Source of the DNA: an uncultured Senegalimassilia sp. | GTDB taxonomy: Bacteria; Actinomycetota; Coriobacteriia; Coriobacteriales; Eggerthellaceae | Direction of reading: 5' to 3' | Assembly (NCBI RefSeq): GCF_934630535.1 | Contig: NZ_CAKTVU010000017.1 | Location: forward strand, 1-37,697 | DNA length: 37,697 nt | In this document: positions 14,089-21,717 of the stretch, piece by piece | Numbering within the stretch: position 1 is the stretch's first letter | How the letters are laid out: every line of letters begins with the position of its first letter | Notes under the pieces: generated by a model | The model's database searches: none | The model's input: the letters and a program-made list of their open reading frames with translations, nothing else | What the model was told of the DNA's origin: nothing | Made by a program: the position numbers and the translations under genes

Positions 14089-14115
14089 TAGACTAAACAG
14101 TCAATGGTTAGACTA
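14089..14115 (+). promoter_or_regulatory. MarR-like motifs upstream of the MATE gene
   Basis: TAGACTAAACAGTCAAT (14089-14105) contains GACT-AAAC-AGTC, and TTAGACTA follows at 14108-14115. The elements AGACTA and AGTCAA also make up the candidate operator before marR (11811-11837). They lie 60-90 bases upstream of the MATE start codon, a suitable position for a repressor site. Confidence 0.45.
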
Positions 14116-14175
14116 CTATGACCGGTCGTCAGTTCAACTCGAAACACCGTCACGACCGTAAGAGGGATCAAAGGC

Positions 14176-15504
14176 ATGGATGTCCTTTCGCAACATTTCA
14201 CGAAAAGCAAGCTATTGAAGTACACGTTGTCGACCATGGCTATGATGCTCGTCAGCTCGGCATACGGCATCATCGACGGCCTGTTCGTCTCCAATCTGGT
14301 CGGCAAAGATGCGCTGGCCTCGATGACCATCGTCTTGCCGTTCACCGTTATCCTGTCTGCGTTGGGCATCATGATGGGCTCGGGCGGCAGTGCGGTCGTT
14401 GGGCAGCTTCTGGGCGCCGGCGACGGGAAGGGCGCGAATCGCGCGTTCTCGCTCATAGCTTGGACGACGTTTATAGCCGGCGTGGTTTGCTCGGTTCTGG
14501 GCATAGCCTTCATGGATAAGGTGGTTGTGCTGCTCGGCGCGTCTGCCGAGATGGCGCCCATGGCCGCAACGTACGGCAAGATCGTCTTCCTGTGCCTGCC
14601 GATGTTCATGCTCACCTATGTGTTCGAGATGTTCTGCTCCGTGGCGGGCAAGCCCGGCTTCGGGTTCCTGTTGTCGCTTACTGCGGGCGTGGTTAACATC
14701 GGCTTGGATGCAGTGCTCATGGGCGTGTTCGGCATGGGGATCGAAGGCGCCGCCACGGCAACCTGCATCGCCGAGTATTCGTCGGCAACGCTTATGGTCA
14801 TCCTGTTCGCACGGGGCAAGGTCGGCGTTTTGAAGCTCGTGCGTCCTCGTCGGGTGCACGGCGTGCTGCAGCGCTCGATCGTCAACGGCGTTTCCGAGAT
14901 GGTTGGATGCGCTGCCATGTCGGTGGTCGCTGCGGCGTACAATCTGCAGCTCATGAATCTGTTCGGTCCCGACGGCGTTGCCGCCTATGCGGTCATCGAG
15001 TACGCATCGATGCTGATCGGTGCGGCGCTCGGCGGCCTTACCGAGGGCATGGCTCCGCTGATGAGCTATCAGCACGGTGCGGGAAACAACCACGAGAAGC
15101 GCAGCTTGTTCGGCAACGGCGCCACGCTTACGGCGGCGATGGGCGTTGGGGCGTTCCTTGCTGCTCAGCTTCTGGCGCAGCCGCTGGCATTCGCGTTCAC
15201 GGGTTACGATGGCGCGTTGATGGCGCTGACGATCCACGCGTTCCGCATGTACAGCATCGCGTTTCTGCTGATGGGCGTGACCTATTTCGGCTCGGTCATG
15301 TTCACGGCGGTGGAGAACGGCAAGATCTCGGCGTTGATTTCCTTCGTCCACACGTTCGTTTTCGAGCTCGGTTTGGTTATCTTGCTGCCTGTGATTTTCG
15401 GCGCGGATAGCATCTGGTGGTTGATCATCGTGGCGGAGACTGCTGCCAGCATCCTGACCATCGGATTGGTGGCGCGCCACGCAAAAGGCTACGGCTGGCG
15501 CTAA
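14176..15504 (+). CDS. MATE-family multidrug exporter
   Basis: This 442-aa protein has about twelve membrane helices in two similar halves, as in the MATE family (DinF/NorM/MepA-like), which export cationic drugs by proton or sodium antiport. Family-typical stretches include the N-terminal SSAYGIIDGLFVSNLVGKDALASMTIVLPF, then MMGSGGSAVVGQLLGAGDGKGANRAFS, and LTEGMAPLMSYQHGAGN at the start of the second half. The length is typical. A ribosome site (AAAGG) precedes ATG 14176. It lies downstream of a marR-SMR operon on the same strand, separated by the broken PAP2 gene, and has marR-operator-like motifs in its leader. It may form a drug-responsive regulon with the SMR pair. Confidence 0.93.
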   Translation: MDVLSQHFTKSKLLKYTLSTMAMMLVSSAYGIIDGLFVSNLVGKDALASMTIVLPFTVILSALGIMMGSGGSAVVGQLLGAGDGKGANRAFSLIAWTTFIAGVVCSVLGIAFMDKVVVLLGASAEMAPMAATYGKIVFLCLPMFMLTYVFEMFCSVAGKPGFGFLLSLTAGVVNIGLDAVLMGVFGMGIEGAATATCIAEYSSATLMVILFARGKVGVLKLVRPRRVHGVLQRSIVNGVSEMVGCAAMSVVAAAYNLQLMNLFGPDGVAAYAVIEYASMLIGAALGGLTEGMAPLMSYQHGAGNNHEKRSLFGNGATLTAAMGVGAFLAAQLLAQPLAFAFTGYDGALMALTIHAFRMYSIAFLLMGVTYFGSVMFTAVENGKISALISFVHTFVFELGLVILLPVIFGADSIWWLIIVAETAASILTIGLVARHAKGYGWR

Positions 15505-15515
15505 AGCGTGCAGCT

Positions 15516-15548
15516 GCAGGGGCCCTGGCATTTCGCAAAGGCCCCTGC
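15516..15548 (+). terminator. Hairpin after the MATE gene
   Basis: GCAGGGGCC and GGCCCCTGC form a 9-bp perfect stem around a 15-nt loop, 12 bases after the MATE stop codon. No T-tract follows. Confidence 0.5.
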
Positions 15549-15858
15549 GATGTTGCCGTCAGTCGCGCCCATTTCGCTTGCGGTTGCGTTCGCGCTGGTA
15601 TCCGCCGCACTCCCGTTCGCGTTCGCGCTCGTGGTATGCGACTTCTGGACGGTTTCGCAGCAAATGAGCCCCGATTTTGACATGGTCCCCAGGGTTCTGG
15701 GTGGTTTCCCGCGGGTGTTGTTCGCTGCCGGCATTGCCGACCTGGGGAAACGCCGGCGCCCTGCGGCCTTCAGGGCTGATTCCGCCTGCAAAACCGCCCA
15801 GAAGTTATCGGTAGGGGCTCGCGTGCACAAGGTACGGGCAAGGCAAGGCTCGCTTTAC

Positions 15859-15903
15859 TGCCAAGCAAGTTGCGGGCGGGGCTCGTGCGCAACTTGCTTG
15901 GCA
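15859..15903. repeat. 16-bp perfect inverted repeat
   Basis: TGCCAAGCAAGTTGCG (15859-15874) and CGCAACTTGCTTGGCA (15888-15903) are exact inverse copies around 13 bases. It lies 50-90 bases past the stop of the XRE-TipAS gene and could be its terminator, but neither side has a T-tract and the arms are longer than needed. Confidence 0.85.
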
Positions 15904-15951
15904 CGCGATTGATGAGCGACAGGTTGTTTCCCTGCGCGGGTGCTGCCGGGA

Positions 15952-16776
15952 TTATTCCCCCAACGCACCTTCCGCGGCTTTAACCAGAAACGCCGTCGCC
16001 CCTTTGCCGCACGGCTCGTCGTAGTATGAAACGAATCGGGGGTCTGCCAGGTAGCCGCGCACAAGTCCCAGGTAGATATCCCGTTCGGGCTCGGTTCCCC
16101 ATTGCAGGCCGATCCAACGGCGATGTATCTGCACAAGTTTCGCGGCCTCGATGCCGGTTGCATCGCCATCGCTCAGCGCGATGGAAAGCTGGCCCAGGAT
16201 GGCCTTCTCGAGTTCTTTCATGTCGTTCCAGGTGGCAGGGTCCATATCGAGGATTCGCTCGTTCATGGCATCAACGGCTTCGTTGCCGTAGCGTTCGCGC
16301 GCTTCCGCTCCGTAGCGCTGCTCGTTTTCGCGAACGGCACGCCAGCGCTCGAGCTGGGGCAAAACCGCGCCCATGAGCGAGACCGCCTCGTCAAGCGTCA
16401 TGCCCGTATTCTCCGCCAGTCGCGGCGCGCAATCCTCGATCATGGCTTCCATGGTGGTTTCATAGGTGTAGCCGCCGCGGTCATAGCACCATTTGCAGTA
16501 ATGATCGGTCTTCTTGCCGGCGGCATCGGTCCCGCAATCGTCGGGTGTCAGGTACATGCCGCAGCTTTCGCAATAATGCTCGGGCATCTCCAGCAGATGC
16601 GCCAGCGGCTCGCCGGTAACGGCGGCAATGAGCTTCATCATGTCGATTCCCGGCGTAACCTCGCCGCGCTCCCAGCGGCTGACGGCTTGGCGGGTGACGT
16701 ACAGCTTCTCGGCAAGCTGGTCTTGCGTGAGGTTGTGCGCGCGCCGCACGGCGACGAGTTTTTCTGCGAAGGCCAT
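15952..16776 (-). CDS. XRE regulator with zinc ribbon and TipAS-type drug-binding domain
   Basis: This 274-aa protein has three parts. Residues about 5-60 are an XRE helix-turn-helix (LTQDQLAEKLYVTRQAVSRWERGEVTP). Residues about 66-102 form a zinc ribbon with C69-x2-C72 and C94-x2-C97 (CESCGM ... YCKWCY). Residues about 130-270 resemble the TipAS antibiotic-recognition domain: LVQIHRRWIGLQWG, a YLADPRFVSYYDEPCGKGATAFLVKAAEGAL ending, and the helical run before them. In Streptomyces TipA, TipAS binds thiopeptide antibiotics and is joined to a MerR head; here the head is XRE with a zinc ribbon. The start is supported by AGAGGAACC upstream. It probably senses a cyclic peptide or other drug, but no effector or target is shown here. 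It faces the MATE exporter tail to tail. Confidence 0.85.
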   Translation of the reverse strand: MAFAEKLVAVRRAHNLTQDQLAEKLYVTRQAVSRWERGEVTPGIDMMKLIAAVTGEPLAHLLEMPEHYCESCGMYLTPDDCGTDAAGKKTDHYCKWCYDRGGYTYETTMEAMIEDCAPRLAENTGMTLDEAVSLMGAVLPQLERWRAVRENEQRYGAEARERYGNEAVDAMNERILDMDPATWNDMKELEKAILGQLSIALSDGDATGIEAAKLVQIHRRWIGLQWGTEPERDIYLGLVRGYLADPRFVSYYDEPCGKGATAFLVKAAEGALGE

Positions 16777-16871
16777 GATGGTTCCTCTCGGCGGGGTCGT
16801 TTCGATGACATAAGCATACGCTCAGCGGGGCGCTTATCCTAGCAACGGCTGGTTGCGCGACGGCAGTTTCG

Positions 16872-16901
16872 GCGGATCCTTCCGTTTGAGGAAGGATCCG
16901 C
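16872..16901. terminator. Perfect 12-bp hairpin after the DUF6179 gene
   Basis: GCGGATCCTTCC and GGAAGGATCCGC pair fully around a 6-nt loop, 39 bases beyond the stop of the minus-strand operon. Only its stem strength supports termination; no T-tract is present. Confidence 0.65.
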
Positions 16902-16939
16902 AGCCGCTACCTTTCCTCAGCAGCGCGAATGCTCTTTCG

Positions 16940-17599
16940 CTACAGCGGACGAGTTTTGCGTTCAAGTTGATTTTCGTAGGGCGCCAGCAGGTCGTGTAGG
17001 TTCACGTGCAATCCCTTGTAGTCGGGGCACGCTTGCTCAAGCACGGCTACGCAGCTTTCCGTTGTGAACTGCGAAATATAACGCGTTTCGGTTAAGAGCT
17101 GATCGAGCCACGCTTGAACGTACTCGATTCCAAGAAGGTCCTCGCTGACGGGGGAGCTCAGCTGGTACTGAAGATTGCCCAGCGGTACTTCGTGTGCGGC
17201 GAAGTAGGTGTCGTAAAGCGCCTTGAGGTTTCCGATGTCTGCAAGCGAATCGCGTAGCGCAACGTTGTTGATGGGAGGCATGGTCACGCAAATTGCACGC
17301 CACGTGTCTAGGGCGCGGTCGACGCGGGTTGACAGTTCGGCTTGTTTGCGCCGAAAAAGCGCGTCCGGGTCTTGTTCGGCTAATGCTTCCAACGCGCTAG
17401 GATCGCCGTCGCCATGAATCCCCAGCACGAACGATAGCGATTCTGCAATCTGCACTGCCTCGAGCTTCGAGACCGACCCCGTGCTTCCCATTGTATAGAG
17501 CCGAATGAGCTTGCGATAAAGGTAGTCGAAGTTCTGGAGGGCTTTTTTCTGAATCTTGCGCCGTGGTCGGTTCGCCAAGGGTCCTTCGTGGCTATTCAC
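16940..17599 (-). CDS. Uncharacterised DUF6179-like protein
   Basis: This 219-aa soluble, mostly helical protein has no recognisable catalytic motif. The stretch LIRLYTMGSTGSVSKLEAVQIAESLSFVLGI resembles the start of DUF6179 proteins of Firmicutes and Actinobacteria; the assignment is from memory of that pattern and is tentative. Translation starts at GTG 17599, with GGGAGGACG upstream, and overlaps the end of the upstream gene by 8 bases. The two genes therefore form a coupled operon. DUF6179 and DUF6323 genes are commonly found side by side, which supports both calls. No function is known to me. Confidence 0.65.
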   Translation of the reverse strand: MNSHEGPLANRPRRKIQKKALQNFDYLYRKLIRLYTMGSTGSVSKLEAVQIAESLSFVLGIHGDGDPSALEALAEQDPDALFRRKQAELSTRVDRALDTWRAICVTMPPINNVALRDSLADIGNLKALYDTYFAAHEVPLGNLQYQLSSPVSEDLLGIEYVQAWLDQLLTETRYISQFTTESCVAVLEQACPDYKGLHVNLHDLLAPYENQLERKTRPL

Positions 17600-18131
17600 A
17601 GTCGTCCTCCCATGCTTCGCCGTCCCATCCGGGTGCGTATTCGTCGTATTCCCAGTCTTCGCTATTCCAGCAATAAGTCATTTCCGCTTCGTCTTGCATG
17701 AGCTCTTCAGCAAGGGAAGGCTGCTTGATGGAAGGAGAAGATGCCAGCTCAAACGAGTCGAGGCATTCGATGCAGCCTTGCTTTTGAACGATTTCGCTGA
17801 CGATGGACTCCGCAATTTCCTCGTCGCCGATGGTGGGATCGACGACGTCGCGAATCTCGTAGAACAGGGTGATCGCCGATTGGGCTACGCTTGCGAATTC
17901 GTCCGGGTAGATTGTCTCGCTGCTTGCAAGCTCCTCAAGCAAGACGCGAAGCCCCCACGTGTCGAACTCAAAGCGTTCGTGCTCTGCCAGCAGTTCTTTT
18001 CGGTGCGTTTCTAATTGCGAAATCTGCGCCGGGGAGAGATTTATGCCGCGAGACCGTAGCTCGTCCATCGTTTGCGGTGGGATCGAGCTTCGCTCTAGCA
18101 AGATGTTCGGAAGCGGGAATAATGCGTTCAT
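17592..18131 (-). CDS. Uncharacterised DUF6323-like protein
   Basis: This 179-aa protein resembles DUF6323 in its order of features: a short N-terminal segment, GINLSPAQISQLETHRKELLAEHERFEF, a central SSETIYPDEFASVAQSAITLFYEIRDVVDPTIGDEEIAESIVSEI helix region, and the short QGCIECLDSFEL segment. The C-terminal 50 residues are acidic and rich in W, Y, D and E (MTYCWNSEDWEYDEYAPGW), which is unusual and could be a disordered binding tail. A GAAGGAG ribosome site precedes the ATG. It is the first gene of a two-gene operon with the DUF6179-like gene. Function unknown. Confidence 0.65.
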   Translation of the reverse strand: MNALFPLPNILLERSSIPPQTMDELRSRGINLSPAQISQLETHRKELLAEHERFEFDTWGLRVLLEELASSETIYPDEFASVAQSAITLFYEIRDVVDPTIGDEEIAESIVSEIVQKQGCIECLDSFELASSPSIKQPSLAEELMQDEAEMTYCWNSEDWEYDEYAPGWDGEAWEDDCE

Positions 18132-18445
18132 GGCACTCCTTCAATTTGTCGGATAATGCCTAATACATCCATTACGCAGCTGGAACAAGACTGAAAATCG
18201 AAGGCAAAACGTGGTAATGTAAGTTCATTCAGATGCGGAAAATTGCGGTCGCCGTGGCTGCAGCTCGCCGCGTCCAAGGGAGGCAAAAGGCCTCAAACGA
18301 ACACGCCTTAGGGGATGTCTTTTTGGTCATTGTTCTTTAGGGAACGGTTAATCGCATAACGCTTCAAAGAAGGCCGCATCAAGGTCCCGCGTTATTGCGC
18401 CGTTCCATACCTGTTTCACTATCATCACAACGAACAGGAACAACA
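18132..18445. other. Divergent region between DUF6323 and methyltransferase genes
   Basis: These 314 bases should contain promoters for both flanking genes. It is AT-richer at 18150-18240. No clear palindrome, repeat or RNA motif was recognised. Confidence 0.45.
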
Positions 18446-19168
18446 ATGAACAACTTCCCAAAAGCGAACAGCTTCGATATCAATCTCGTCCGCTCCAAGA
18501 TCATGGGGCCCAACCCGCTTAAGCTTTGCGAAGAGCTGCTTTGCGGCGCCGAAATCGCAAAAGGCTCGCGCGTATGCGACCTCGGATCCGGCTCTGGCAT
18601 CACAAGCGTGATGCTCGCGCGCGAGTACGGGTTCGACGTGTACGCCGTCGACCTGTGGAGCGACCCCGCCGAAAACCGCGCTTTCTTTCGCCGAATGGGC
18701 GTGCCGGATGGGCAAATCCACCCCATCAAGGCTGACGCGGCGGAAGGCTTGCCGTTTGAACCGCAGTTTTTCGACGCGGTGGTAAGCATCGACTCCTACA
18801 ACTATTTCGGCCGCGATCCGCGGTATCTCGGCGAAAAGCTTCTTCCTTACGTAAAGCCGGGCGGGAGGATCTACCTCTCCATTCCCGGCATGGTGCGCGA
18901 TTGCCACGATGCGCTGCCGGCATGCTTGCTTGCCTCATGGACTCCCGAGCAGCTTGAGTACATGCACGATATGACCTGGTGGCAAGCCATGATCGGCAAA
19001 ACGCCCGGTGCGGTTATCAAGGATATGCACGAAATGACGTGCACGCGCGAGGCGTGGGCGGACTGGATCGCCTGCGAAAACGAGTACGCTCGCGGCGACA
19101 GGGCAGCCGTCAAAGCGGGAGCGCTGGACTATCTGAACACCATTGCGGTCACGCTGGTAAAGCGCTAA
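18446..19168 (+). CDS. SAM-dependent class I methyltransferase
   Basis: This 240-aa protein is a Rossmann-fold methyltransferase. Motif I, RVCDLGSGSGITSVMLAREYG, binds S-adenosylmethionine. An acidic residue closes strand 2 (VYAVDLWSDP), followed by KADAAEGLPF and FFDAVVSIDSYNYFG at strand 4, and LLPYVKPGGRIYLSIPG at strand 5. The C-terminal part (LEYMHDMTWWQAMIGKTPG...) probably shapes the acceptor site. The ATG at 18446 has an AGGA just upstream; the longer frame upstream has no ribosome site. Family resemblance is to small-molecule methyltransferases of the SmtA/cyclopropane synthase-like type. The acceptor is unknown. It appears to be transcribed alone and ends before a hairpin at 19251-19283. 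Confidence 0.85.
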   Translation: MNNFPKANSFDINLVRSKIMGPNPLKLCEELLCGAEIAKGSRVCDLGSGSGITSVMLAREYGFDVYAVDLWSDPAENRAFFRRMGVPDGQIHPIKADAAEGLPFEPQFFDAVVSIDSYNYFGRDPRYLGEKLLPYVKPGGRIYLSIPGMVRDCHDALPACLLASWTPEQLEYMHDMTWWQAMIGKTPGAVIKDMHEMTCTREAWADWIACENEYARGDRAAVKAGALDYLNTIAVTLVKR

Positions 19169-19250
19169 ACAAGGCGAGCGAAAGCGAGTGGCGAGCGGCA
19201 TGACGTCGCCCGCCACTTCGCTTGCAGTCTTCGGCGCGTCGTTAACGCGT

Positions 19251-19283
19251 GGGGGTGAACGGTGATGAACCGCTCGCCCCCCT
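19251..19283 (+). terminator. Hairpin after the methyltransferase gene
   Basis: GGGGGTGAACGGT pairs with ACCGCTCGCCCCC (one mismatch, one wobble) around GATGA, and is followed by CTTTCTGG. Confidence 0.6.
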
Positions 19284-19398
19284 TTCTGGCTTTAGCGCGC
19301 CACTTTCGACGATTCCGCTGAATCACCGGTGAGGGCTTCGGAATCATCCTGGGGCTCACGGGTGTTTTGCCAAATTCTGACTTGCATAACTGTGCATA

Positions 19399-19432
19399 GT
19401 GTATATATACTGTGCTTATCGGTTATATACAC
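19399..19432 (+). promoter_or_regulatory. Operator palindrome of the GntR-ABC operon
   Basis: GTGTATATA (19399-19407) and TATATACAC (19424-19432) are perfect 9-bp inverted arms separated by 16 bases. They end 12 bases before the GTG start of the GntR gene. Wide GTGTA...TACAC dyads are typical for YtrA-subfamily autorepressors. Confidence 0.8.
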
Positions 19433-19444
19433 GAAAGGCCGACC

Positions 19445-19849
19445 GTGGACATCATCATCTCGAACACCAGCGACAAGCCCATCTACGAGCAAATATCCTC
19501 GCAGGTCAAAAGTCAGATACTTTCAGGAGCTTTGGCATGCGGCGAAAAGCTCCCTTCCATTCGGGCGTTGGCGAACGGCGTTGGCGTGAGCGTCATCACC
19601 ACCAAACGCGCCTACTCCGATTTGGAAGCGGAGGGCTTCATTGAAACCGTGCAAGGCAAAGGCTGCTTCGTCGCCTCGGGTAGCCATGAGATGCTGCGCG
19701 AAGAGCAACTGCGCCGCATCGAGGAAATGCTGGCAAAGGCTGCTGCTCAGGCTTTTGACCTGGGAGTTTCTCGTGCAGAACTGCACGAGATGCTCGATTT
19801 GATCGCAGATGGGGAATCTGAACAATGCGGGAAAGGGGAGGCTTCATGA
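19445..19849 (+). CDS. GntR-family regulator, YtrA subfamily
   Basis: This 134-aa protein has a GntR winged helix-turn-helix at the N terminus (PIYEQISSQVKSQILSGALACGEKLPSIRALANGVGVSVITTKRAYSDLEAEGFIETVQGKGCFV) and a short helical C-terminal tail rather than a large effector domain, as in YtrA. The start is GTG 19445, with GAAAGG upstream; an earlier ATG at 19412 would lie within the operator and is rejected. The stop overlaps the ATPase start (ATGA). YtrA-type regulators repress ABC transporter operons and respond to cell-envelope or antibiotic stress. That this one does the same is inferred from the operon order and from the operator dyad. Confidence 0.9.
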   Translation: MDIIISNTSDKPIYEQISSQVKSQILSGALACGEKLPSIRALANGVGVSVITTKRAYSDLEAEGFIETVQGKGCFVASGSHEMLREEQLRRIEEMLAKAAAQAFDLGVSRAELHEMLDLIADGESEQCGKGEAS

Positions 19850-20724
19850 CGAATCTTCTGGACATACGGCACGTGAGTTGCGACTTGAGCGACTCGTTCG
19901 CACTGCGCGACGTAAACCTCGCCGTTGCCCCTGGCGAAATCGTCGGCTTCGTCGGCGCGAACGGGGCAGGCAAAACTACGATGACCCGCGTGGCCTTGGG
20001 CTTGCAGCACATCGGCGCGGGCGAGGTCAGGCTGTTCGGTGAACCATTTGGAACCGATGCTTCGGACCAGGTTCAGCGCGCTGTTCGCTCTCGTATCGGC
20101 GTTGTGCTCGATACGTGCCCGTTTCCATCAGAGCTGCGCATCTGCCAGGTGGTGACATGCTTGAAGCCGGCGTTCTCGCAATGGGACGATCCGCTGTTCA
20201 ATGGCCTTATCGAGCGGTTCGGCATAGACCCGAAGACGAAGGTGAAGGAGCTTTCGCGTGGTATGGGCATGAAGCTTCAGGTCGCGGTAGCGCTTTCGCA
20301 TGGCGCTGACCTGTTGCTTCTTGATGAAGCAACAGCGGGTCTCGATCCGCTGGCCCGCGATGAGATTCTCGACATGGTGCAGGAGTTTGTGGGCGACGGC
20401 GAACGCGGCGTGCTGCTTTCCAGCCACATCACTTCCGACTTGGAGCGTGTTGCCGATCGTATCGTGGGCATCGATGCGGGGCGGATCATCTTCGACGTGC
20501 CGCGCGAAACCATTACCGATACCGCGGGTATCGCGCATTGCGCGGCTGGCCAGGTGGCGGAGGTCCTTGAATGCGTGCCGGGTGCGCGCGTGGCTAAGCG
20601 CGAGTTCAGCTGCGATGTGCTCGTCCCGAACCGTTTCGAATTCGCGCAGGCGTTTCCCGAGGTTGCCTGCGATCGCGCAAATGTAGGCGATTACTTGCAC
20701 TTCATGTTGAAAGGGGGCCGCTGA
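19846..20724 (+). CDS. ABC transporter ATP-binding protein
   Basis: This 292-aa ATPase has Walker A GANGAGKTT (about residues 40-48), the signature LSRGM, Walker B LLLLDEATAGLD and the switch histidine in LLSSHITSD. A C-terminal domain of about 80 residues follows the ATPase core, as in EcsA/YtrB-like exporters. ATG 19846 follows AAAGGGGAGG and overlaps the GntR stop. Its own stop shares a base with the permease ATG. It should energise the neighbouring permease for export of, or protection from, a hydrophobic compound or peptide. The substrate is not shown. Confidence 0.93.
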   Translation: MTNLLDIRHVSCDLSDSFALRDVNLAVAPGEIVGFVGANGAGKTTMTRVALGLQHIGAGEVRLFGEPFGTDASDQVQRAVRSRIGVVLDTCPFPSELRICQVVTCLKPAFSQWDDPLFNGLIERFGIDPKTKVKELSRGMGMKLQVAVALSHGADLLLLDEATAGLDPLARDEILDMVQEFVGDGERGVLLSSHITSDLERVADRIVGIDAGRIIFDVPRETITDTAGIAHCAAGQVAEVLECVPGARVAKREFSCDVLVPNRFEFAQAFPEVACDRANVGDYLHFMLKGGR

Positions 20725-21392
20725 TGTTGGCTGCCGTGAAATCCGAATTGGCGATTATCCGTACCATGGCTCCGGTTTTGACGGTGACGATCGTGTTCGT
20801 GTGCGTGATCATGTGCTTTGGAATGGGATCATATGCCGGGGCGTCTGCGGCATGTGCGATGGTGCCCATACTCGTTATGTTCTCGCTGTTCGGTTACGAC
20901 GATCAAAACGGATGGCTGCGTTATCGCGCCGCGCTTCCGCTCGCGCGTCGGGATATCGTTGTTGGACGTTACTTGTCAATCGTTGCTTGTTCGTTGGCTG
21001 CGCTGGTTGCCTTGTTTTCGGTCACCATGGCATGTGTTTTAGCATTTCCTGCTGTGGGGATTGAGATGGAGCAGACATCGACACCTGAGATTTTCTCGGC
21101 GTGCGTGGCTTCCACGGCTATCGTATTGGTTCTTGTTGCTATTGCCCAACCGTTCTCGATAAAGTTCGGCGGCTCGAAAGGTGTGCGCTATATCGGCTGT
21201 GCACTCATGTTCATCGGATGTCTTATCTACGTTGCGTCGCAATTCGTTTTGCCCGATGTGTTTGGCGGCCTGGCTGACTGGATATCCTATCATCCGATCG
21301 CTTCGCTAGCTGCGCTGATTGTCGTTTCCCTGGCAATCTATGCGGCAAGTTGCAAGCTCAGCATCTGCATTTTCGAGAAGAAGGATGTTTAG
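20724..21392 (+). CDS. ABC-2-type permease
   Basis: This 222-aa integral membrane protein has about six predicted helices, with hydrophobic runs at about 15-35, 40-57, 85-110, 130-150, 160-175 and 190-210. It is the partner of the upstream ATPase, with which it overlaps (TGATG). The motif DDQNGWLRYRAALPLARRDIVVGRYLS is typical of ABC-2 permeases in GntR-linked operons (an LPVSRRxIVxGKY-like cytoplasmic loop). One permease gene is present, so a homodimer is likely. A small hairpin pair follows at 21419-21452. Confidence 0.88.
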   Translation: MLAAVKSELAIIRTMAPVLTVTIVFVCVIMCFGMGSYAGASAACAMVPILVMFSLFGYDDQNGWLRYRAALPLARRDIVVGRYLSIVACSLAALVALFSVTMACVLAFPAVGIEMEQTSTPEIFSACVASTAIVLVLVAIAQPFSIKFGGSKGVRYIGCALMFIGCLIYVASQFVLPDVFGGLADWISYHPIASLAALIVVSLAIYAASCKLSICIFEKKDV

Positions 21393-21717
21393 CGGGTTCT
21401 TTGCGGGCGAAAATGTCGCTTTTGCGGGAGCAAAAGAACGTCGCGGCGTTCTCCTGCCGCGTTCAAGCACCGACTGCAAGATACGAGCGGAGCAATCGGC
21501 AACGGGGAATCCGCCCCGCCGAACAAGCTCGGGGAATAGCGGCCGCCGAGCTCAAACGGCAGCCGCAGGATGTGAGCGGTGTTGCGAAACCGGAGAACGG
21601 GCGTCGCGGCTGCTGATCGAAGCGCCGTGTTCTCCCAATTGCGTGCATGGTATGATGTTCCTGCAGTCGTTCCTTAAACCTTGCTTTAGGTTTAAACATT
21701 CTCGAAAGGAAGCCGCC
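21393..21717. other. Gene-free region between the ABC operon and merR
   Basis: These 325 bases contain two overlapping hairpins that may end the ABC operon: CTTTTGC-GGGA-GCAAAAG (21419-21436) and AGAACG-N6-CGTTCT (21435-21452). Because they share bases they are mutually exclusive folds. The remainder is GC-rich with no recognisable gene; the merR operator lies at its right end. Confidence 0.5.
21674..21695 (+). promoter_or_regulatory. MerR operator dyad
   Basis: TTAAACCT (21674-21681) and AGGTTTAA (21688-21695) form a perfect 8-bp inverted repeat with 6-base spacing, 22 bases before the merR start. MerR-family operators often sit in the promoter spacer, which fits autoregulation. No copy was found upstream of the nearby aldo/keto reductase gene. 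Confidence 0.7.

Larger units (their letters stand above)
15505..15951. other. Gene-free region between convergent MATE and XRE-TipAS genes
   Basis: These 447 bases lie between two convergent genes. They hold a hairpin at 15516-15548 and a long perfect inverted repeat at 15859-15903. A 134-codon plus-strand frame exists but shows no ribosome site or recognisable domain, and was not accepted. Confidence 0.55.

Noticed and set aside
14212..15531. Minus-strand frame of 439 codons opposite the MATE gene
   Set aside because: Composition rich in H, R, E and Q is the antisense image of membrane helices; the plus-strand MATE protein is complete.
15508..15912. 134-codon plus-strand frame after the MATE gene
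   Set aside because: No ribosome site, contains a hairpin and a perfect inverted repeat, resembles nothing known.
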